13,576 nt of DNA. Source: Burkholderiales bacterium (GTDB taxonomy: Bacteria; Pseudomonadota; Gammaproteobacteria; Burkholderiales; JAEUMW01). Made by a program: the position numbers and the translations under genes. A model generated the notes under the pieces. That model was not told where the DNA came from and ran no database searches. It worked only from the letters and a program-made list of their open reading frames with translations. Location of the stretch: contig JAEUMX010000163.1 of assembly GCA_016791285.1 (NCBI GenBank), positions 1 to 13,576 of the forward strand, written 5' to 3'. This document shows, piece by piece, positions 9,440-13,576 of this stretch (positions are counted from its first letter, which is position 1; each line of letters begins with the position of its first letter).

Positions 9440-10063
9440 CTAGATCCGGTGAGCGGTCGTGGTCATGACCTTCGCCGTGAGCTTCATGACGGCGCGCACC
9501 GGCAGCGGCAAGTCGCTGCCGCCGTGTGCCACAGCCGTGACAGCGTGTCGCATCTCGTCGCGCTTCATCTGGTCGACGATGGCGCGCGAGCGCAGGTCCT
9601 GGGCGGGCAAGCGGCCGAGGTGCCCCTTCAGGTGTTGTTCGACCTGGCGTTCGGTCTCCGCCAGAAAGCCGAGGTTCCAGCGATCGCCGAGCGCTCCGGC
9701 GACCGCGCCGATCAGGAACGATCCACCGTACCACAGCGGATTGAGCACGCTCTTCCGCCCCCCCAGTTCGCGGATGCGCTGCTCCGTCCACGCGAGGTGC
9801 TCGGTTTCCTCGCGGGCGGCCTGCGTGAGATCGTGCCTGACCTCGCTGTTGCGCGCGGTGAGTCCCTGGCCCTGGTACAGCGCCTGGGCACAGATCTCTC
9901 CGCAGTGGTTGACGCGCATGAGCGCCGCGGCAAGCTTCTTCTCATCGTCGCTCAGTTGCGCCTCCGGCAGTGTGTCGCCCGGCACCGGCCGCTCGGATTG
10001 GGCCGGGGCGAACAGGGTGCGCAGCGCACTGTCGAGGGGATTGATGAGGAAGTCCAGATTCAT
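9440..10063 (-). CDS. coq7: 2-polyprenyl-3-methyl-6-methoxy-1,4-benzoquinone monooxygenase (Coq7)
   Basis: This is a 207-residue membrane-associated diiron hydroxylase of ubiquinone biosynthesis. It adds the last ring hydroxyl (C-6, giving the demethylubiquinol product later methylated by UbiG). The length fits bacterial Coq7. The iron ligands of the ferritin-like four-helix bundle are visible: Glu56 in NHCGEICAQ, Glu86 and His89 in EETEH, Glu138 in ETERQ, and Glu170 and His173 in DEMRH. A hydrophobic stretch (~112-126, [15 protein letters not shown]) fits the membrane-facing surface. Coq7 is one of the alternative enzymes for this step; UbiF replaces it in E. coli. Its ATG overlaps the TGA of the upstream Fe-S gene as ATGA (4-nt overlap), a sign of translational coupling. 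The N-terminal residues are [11 protein letters not shown]. Confidence 0.96.
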   Translation of the reverse strand: MNLDFLINPLDSALRTLFAPAQSERPVPGDTLPEAQLSDDEKKLAAALMRVNHCGEICAQALYQGQGLTARNSEVRHDLTQAAREETEHLAWTEQRIRELGGRKSVLNPLWYGGSFLIGAVAGALGDRWNLGFLAETERQVEQHLKGHLGRLPAQDLRSRAIVDQMKRDEMRHAVTAVAHGGSDLPLPVRAVMKLTAKVMTTTAHRI

Positions 10064-11379
10064 CGCAGTTTTCCCTTGAATCCAAGCTGGCGCGCGAGCA
10101 GCGCCACCGGGTGCAAGACCTCGGCCGTGAGCTTAAGCGATTTCATCCCGGCCGCGAGAAAAAGCCCGCACCCGATGTTCGAGGTCACGACGAACTGGGG
10201 CAGCGCGTCGCGGATCGCAGTGAGCTTGCTGGCGCGCAGCGCATCCGCCATCTCCGGCTGCGCGAGGAAGTAGGTTCCAGCCGCTCCACAGCACTGCCCA
10301 TTGCCCGCGAGCGCCGCGCTCGACAACCCGGGAATGCGCGCGAGCAGTGCGTCGGCTGCGCCGCTCGAGCGCATCGTGTTGCGCAGGGTGCAGGGCTCGT
10401 GGATCGCCACCCGTGCGACCAGGGGCTCGCACTGCACCCGCTCCCAGCCGGCTGCCTGCGAGACAAACGCGCTCACGTCGATCACTCTGCGCGCCACGGC
10501 ACGACCCGCCTCGCCGTAGTGCTCGGCGTAATCGAGCAGCCCGGCGCCGCAGCCGGACGCGACGGACAGGATCGGCAGATCGGGATGCACCGCGAACGCC
10601 TGCTGGTTTTGCTGCGCCAAGGCGCGCGCCGCATCCACTTCGCCGGCATGGCGGTGCAGCGCCCCGCAGCAACCCTGTCCTTGCGGCACGTGCACTCCGT
10701 AACCCAGCCGCGTGAGCACGTAGATCGCGGCCTGCAGGGCATCCGTGTCGAAGATGCGCGCCACACAGCCGAGGAAAAGCGCCACTTCCCCCAGCGGATC
10801 GCCGGCAGCCGGGTAGAAGGTGCGAAACCGCGGTGCATTCGGCAGCGTCGGCAGAAAGCCTTCCGCGCGTTCGAGCCCGCTCGCTCGCAGCAGTCCCGTG
10901 CTGCGCGCGAAGCGTTGCGCCCCCGAACGCTGATAGAAGCGCAGCAGGCTGCCGCCGATGCGCAGCGCGGCCGGCGACAACAGGCGACGCGGCAGTGCGG
11001 CGATGCCGCGCGTGGCTTCACCCTTGATCTGCGGCAATCCCCGCGCGAGGTCGTAGAGACGGCCGAATGCCACGCCGTTCGGGCACGCGGCTTCGCAGGC
11101 CCGGCAGACCAGGCACAGGTCCAGGTGTTCACGCAGGCGGTCGTTGGCGGGAACGCGCCCCTCGACCGCGCCGCGGATCAGCGTGATGCGCCCGCGCGGC
11201 GAGTCGGCTTCGCTCAGGGTCTCACGATAGGTCGGGCACTTCGGCACGCACAGACCGCACGCGACACAGCGGCCGGTCTCGGCGAGGATGCGCGCAGCAG
11301 GTGTTTCGACGTGCGCGGGTGCCGGATCTGTGCCGGGCAGACGCGCGCTGTCGTCAACCCGCGGCCGGGGTAATGTCAT
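10060..11379 (-). CDS. (Fe-S)-binding protein, GlcF-like glycolate oxidase iron-sulfur subunit
   Basis: This 439-residue protein has two ferredoxin-type CxxCxxCxxxCP motifs, at C38-C48 and C89-C99, for two [4Fe-4S] clusters. They are followed by two CCG (DUF224) cysteine-rich modules: Cys205, Cys237-238 and Cys277, then Cys330, Cys363-364 and Cys404. This is the arrangement of GlcF, the electron-transferring subunit of glycolate oxidase (E. coli GlcF is about 407 residues). Similar proteins serve LutA/LldE-type lactate and heterodisulfide-reductase systems. No GlcD or GlcE flavoprotein is in the window, so the partner and substrate are unknown. The start at 11379 (MTLPRPRV) has GGGAAG about 6 nt upstream and overlaps the upstream SEC-C/YkgJ gene by 26 bases; a start at 11454 would overlap far more. 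It is coupled to coq7 by a 4-nt overlap, which suggests the electrons may end in quinone. Confidence 0.88.
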   Translation of the reverse strand: MTLPRPRVDDSARLPGTDPAPAHVETPAARILAETGRCVACGLCVPKCPTYRETLSEADSPRGRITLIRGAVEGRVPANDRLREHLDLCLVCRACEAACPNGVAFGRLYDLARGLPQIKGEATRGIAALPRRLLSPAALRIGGSLLRFYQRSGAQRFARSTGLLRASGLERAEGFLPTLPNAPRFRTFYPAAGDPLGEVALFLGCVARIFDTDALQAAIYVLTRLGYGVHVPQGQGCCGALHRHAGEVDAARALAQQNQQAFAVHPDLPILSVASGCGAGLLDYAEHYGEAGRAVARRVIDVSAFVSQAAGWERVQCEPLVARVAIHEPCTLRNTMRSSGAADALLARIPGLSSAALAGNGQCCGAAGTYFLAQPEMADALRASKLTAIRDALPQFVVTSNIGCGLFLAAGMKSLKLTAEVLHPVALLARQLGFKGKLR

Positions 11380-11941
11380 AGTTGCTTCCCGACCAGAGCA
11401 GTTCGCCCCGCTCGCGCTTGGCGAGCAGGTCGCGGTGCAACTCGGCCGGTCCATGTCCGTACCACTCGCCTTCCACTTGGTAGAGCAGGGGTGTGCCGCT
11501 CGCGTTCGCGAACGTCGTCATCCATTCGATGAGCCCCGCGTCCGGATCGCGACCGGCCGGCACCAGTGCATAGACAGTCCGGCCACGCCAGCGCGCCCGC
11601 AGAATGATCACCCCCAGCCGGTCGGGCCGAAAGCTCTCCGGAAAGGGACTGCCTGCTTCCAGCCAGCCGCAGATGAAGTTCCGGCAAGGATCATCCGGTC
11701 GCGTTTCGTAGATGCGGCAGCCTTTCCCGGTGCTGTGCGGACACGGCTTGCCCGGATACACCGCTTGGCCGTCGATCTCGATCTTGAGCCAGCCGTCGCA
11801 GCATGCGGTGCAACCTTCGCATGCCCGCTTGCGGCTCTGCGCAGCAGGCACTGGGGCCGGGCCCGACTGCGCCGCACCACAGCAGCGCTTGTATTTGCGT
11901 CCGCTGCCGCAGGGACAAGGATCGTTACGGCTGACCTTCAT
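11354..11941 (-). CDS. SEC-C motif plus YkgJ-type cysteine-cluster protein
   Basis: This 195-residue cytoplasmic protein has an N-terminal SEC-C zinc motif, RNDPCPCGSGRKYKRCC (Cys9, Cys11, Cys20, Cys21), as at the end of SecA. After a Pro/Ala-rich linker comes a YkgJ-type zinc- or iron-chelating domain (PF03692): CEGCTACC (41-48), then PGKPCPH (Cys67), GCRIYETRPDDPC (Cys75, Cys86) and Cys91. The rest (~95-195) has no motif I know, but GEWYGHG and a basic helix are seen. SEC-C units are added to many proteins and bind zinc. YkgJ-like proteins have no firm function and are suspected metal or cluster handlers. It is first in the run to coq7, and its end overlaps the Fe-S gene by 26 bases. The start at 11941 gives an intact SEC-C motif; the ribosome site is poor. 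Confidence 0.87.
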   Translation of the reverse strand: MKVSRNDPCPCGSGRKYKRCCGAAQSGPAPVPAAQSRKRACEGCTACCDGWLKIEIDGQAVYPGKPCPHSTGKGCRIYETRPDDPCRNFICGWLEAGSPFPESFRPDRLGVIILRARWRGRTVYALVPAGRDPDAGLIEWMTTFANASGTPLLYQVEGEWYGHGPAELHRDLLAKRERGELLWSGSNYDITPAAG

Positions 11942-11956
11942 GGAGATGTGTTACAG

Positions 11957-11977
11957 GGTCCGGAGTGACTTCGGACC
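11957..11977. other. Inverted repeat upstream of the cysteine-cluster gene
   Basis: GGTCCG (11957-11962) and CGGACC (11972-11977) form a 6-bp hairpin with a 9-nt loop, extendable by two pairs on the plus strand. It lies 16 bases before the start codon at 11941. It could be a leader structure or operator, or be due to chance. No T-run follows, so it is not a terminator. Confidence 0.3.
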
Positions 11978-12000
11978 ACGGCGCCCGACTGGACGTTCGG

Positions 12001-12028
12001 AAATAAAACGGGCGCCTTGCGGCGCCCG
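12001..12028 (-). terminator. Rho-independent terminator of the porin gene
   Basis: A perfect 8-bp stem (12009-12016 with 12021-12028) with a 4-nt loop is followed on the minus strand by TTTTATTT (12008 down to 12001). It lies 50 bases after the porin stop codon and separates porin mRNA from the operon beginning at 11941. Confidence 0.88.
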
Positions 12029-12077
12029 ATGTCGTTGAAGCAGTGTTGTTGTTGGCTACGTATGCGAACCGTCTCGA

Positions 12078-13472
12078 TCAGAACGTGTGGCGGATGCCGA
12101 TGCCGTAAGCCTGCGGCGTCTGGCCGATCCCGACGTTGCCCTGCACCGGACCGGTGTTGGTGCCCATCCGGTAGCGGCCGATGTCGTCGTTGTCCTGCTT
12201 GGTGTAGTAGACGTACGCCAGCGTCCGCTTCGAGAAGTTGTAGCTCGCGCCGAGCGAGTACTGGTTCGTGCCCGTGTCGCCGCCGTTGCAGATCTGGTTG
12301 GTCACGAGGGTAGTCGACACCACCGACGCGCAGCTCGTGTCGCTCGCCTGCGCCCATCCACCCCGCAGCGTGAAGTTGCCGAAGCCCCAGGTCACGAAGC
12401 CACCGAAGGCATTGCGCTTCGCTTCCCTGATGAGACCCGTCGTAACCAGACCATCGGTCGAATAGTCCAGCCGCTCGTAGAAGCCGTAAACGTTGAAGCC
12501 CCAGAGGTTCTGCGCACCCAGGACGACCTTCGCACCCCAGTCATCCGAGCCCGTGCCCAACGCGGTGGAACCGGTTTGCACGCGGGTGCCGAAATAGTCC
12601 TTGTGCTGCTCGTACCCCAACGCGGCATAGATCGGGCCGTTGTCGTACTGGAGGGACGCGCCCCACATCCAGGGGTCCAGCTGTGCGGTCCGCGGACCCA
12701 CCAAGCTGGGGTCTATGACGTAATTCTGCTTACCTTCGCCCGGCGAATAGAACAGACGGCCCGAGAACCCGGCCCAGTTCGGCGTCCAGTACTGCACGCT
12801 GTTGCCCTGGCGACGGTCGAAGGCGGCGTCCGCTGCGATCTGCGTGAGCGAGGCGGTCGGCGCAAGCGTGGCGCCGGAGAAAGTAGCGCTCAAGACGTTG
12901 AAGCCTGGCGAGCCGATCAAGCTGTTGAACGACGCGGCGCTGGTCGCGAAGAACGGATCGGCCTTCAGCGTGATGTACTTGTACGGGGTATCCCATTGAC
13001 CGTAGAACACCGTTCCCCAACCGCCGGACAGACCGAGGTTGCTGTTGCGGCCGCCGAGGTTGCCGCTACCGGTGTCGAGGAAGATCGTGCTCTCGACCTG
13101 GAAGATTGCCTTCAGCCCACCGCCCAAGTCCTCGGAGCCGCGGAAGCCGATGTTCGAGGAGTTGCTCGACAGACCAGCCTGCGTCGCGATTTCGGTGAAG
13201 GCCGCATCGCGCACTCCCGGAGCCTGGCTGTTCACGCCGGTGGGCCGGATGGCGAAGCCGTTCGCCGGGGTAAACCCGCCGGTGACGCCGTAGTTGGATC
13301 CGAAGCCCAATGGGCCGGTCCCGATGGGGAGAGGTGCGCCGTTCTCCGAGCTGGCGCCCTGAAAGTCCGCGTTGAGCGTGCCGTAGATCTGCACGAACGA
13401 ACCCTGCGCCAGAGCTGCCGCCGGCGCTGCGAACGCGCCCGCAACGGCCAGAGCAAGCAGATTCTTCTTCAT
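12078..13472 (-). CDS. Outer-membrane porin, Gram-negative trimeric type
   Basis: This 464-residue beta-barrel porin has a Sec signal peptide (1-22, MKKNLLALAVAGAF core, cleavage after ALA before QGSFVQIYG). Its mature start (FVQIYGTLNADF) is typical of the betaproteobacterial Porin_4 (PF13609) family. The protein is strand-rich, with alternating aromatic residues, GFRGSEDLGGGLKAIFQVE (near residue 108) and a final RHTF. The C-terminal Phe is the BAM-recognition residue of outer-membrane barrels. It is somewhat longer than most family members (350-400), with probable long loops. Two cysteines near residues 381 and 395 could form a loop disulfide. It is expected to be a general diffusion channel; selectivity cannot be read. 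The start has AAGGAG at 7 nt and the gene has its own terminator, so it is monocistronic downstream. Its promoter may lie partly beyond the right edge. Confidence 0.95.
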   Translation of the reverse strand: MKKNLLALAVAGAFAAPAAALAQGSFVQIYGTLNADFQGASSENGAPLPIGTGPLGFGSNYGVTGGFTPANGFAIRPTGVNSQAPGVRDAAFTEIATQAGLSSNSSNIGFRGSEDLGGGLKAIFQVESTIFLDTGSGNLGGRNSNLGLSGGWGTVFYGQWDTPYKYITLKADPFFATSAASFNSLIGSPGFNVLSATFSGATLAPTASLTQIAADAAFDRRQGNSVQYWTPNWAGFSGRLFYSPGEGKQNYVIDPSLVGPRTAQLDPWMWGASLQYDNGPIYAALGYEQHKDYFGTRVQTGSTALGTGSDDWGAKVVLGAQNLWGFNVYGFYERLDYSTDGLVTTGLIREAKRNAFGGFVTWGFGNFTLRGGWAQASDTSCASVVSTTLVTNQICNGGDTGTNQYSLGASYNFSKRTLAYVYYTKQDNDDIGRYRMGTNTGPVQGNVGIGQTPQAYGIGIRHTF

Positions 13473-13482
13473 ACAAATTCTC

Positions 13483-13495
13483 CTTAACCGTTAAG
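13483..13495. promoter_or_regulatory. Short palindrome overlapping the porin ribosome binding site
   Basis: CTTAACCGTTAAG has 6-bp arms with one central base, and its left arm overlaps the CTCCTT complement of the porin Shine-Dalgarno (13480-13485). It could be an operator or an RNA element masking the ribosome site. Chance cannot be excluded for one copy. Confidence 0.3.
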
Positions 13496-13500
13496 AGGAA

Positions 13501-13540
13501 TGCTCTTTCGAGATTTGGACCCAAGGCGCTCGAAGGAGCA
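13501..13540. promoter_or_regulatory. 12-bp inverted repeat in the porin leader or promoter region
   Basis: TGCTCTTTCGAG (13501-13512) pairs with CTCGAAGGAGCA (13529-13540) over 12 positions, one being G/T on the plus strand and A/C on the minus. The 16-base loop contains a nested TTGG-CCAA. A further TTTCGAGA at 13563-13570 repeats 13506-13513. No T-run follows on the minus strand. It may be a leader hairpin of the porin mRNA or a regulator site. Confidence 0.4.
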
Positions 13541-13576
13541 CACCGCTGGGCAACCTCCCCGTTTTCGAGAAGCTGA

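Noticed and set aside
12087..13487. A 466-codon plus-strand frame opposite the porin gene, and similar long frames opposite coq7 and the Fe-S gene (9449-10273, 10111-11373).
   Set aside because: No ribosome site or domain. They lie opposite genes with clear motifs and are GC-frame artefacts.
13501..13576. Possible tRNA or small RNA from the stem-loop near the right edge.
   Set aside because: No cloverleaf, no T-loop GTTCRA and no CCA-type acceptor pairing. It is better read as a leader or regulatory repeat.

Overview
The window is GC-rich chromosomal DNA from a proteobacterium, most likely a betaproteobacterium. The lineage call rests on a Burkholderiales-type trimeric porin, a Coq7-type ubiquinone hydroxylase, DUF4124 secreted proteins and DnaE1. 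It is an inference, because no rRNA or tRNA is present. No mobile element, CRISPR array or RNA gene was found. Most of the window is ordinary housekeeping and envelope content. The less ordinary parts are the duplicated cold-shock units and the run of metal-cluster genes around coq7.

Layout. Bases 1-838 (+) hold the 3' part of an SUMF1/FGE-fold protein that enters from the left edge, followed by a strong terminator. Bases 910-1320 (-) encode a minimal potassium-channel pore protein. Two cold-shock protein genes follow (1499-1702 and 1965-2168, both -). Each has its own sigma70-like promoter, a conserved leader of about 106 nt and an intrinsic terminator, so they look like duplicated complete transcription units. 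dnaE, the replicative DNA polymerase III alpha subunit, fills 2415-5849 (-).

Divergent from dnaE are two tandem paralogous DUF4124 secreted proteins (6033-6539 and 6559-7038, +). They converge on a TraB/GumN-family secreted protein (7048-7926, -), which is divergent from an alpha/beta hydrolase (8011-8895, +).

From 11941 down to 8892 five minus-strand genes form a likely operon: a SEC-C plus YkgJ cysteine-cluster protein, a GlcF-like two-[4Fe-4S] protein (26-nt overlap), coq7 (4-nt ATGA overlap), and two small single-span membrane proteins with good ribosome binding sites. The first three bind metal or metal clusters, and the group includes a ubiquinone biosynthesis step. This suggests, without proving, a link between quinone supply and a quinone-reducing oxidation. 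The window ends with a porin gene (12078-13472, -) that has a clear terminator and a leader rich in inverted repeats.
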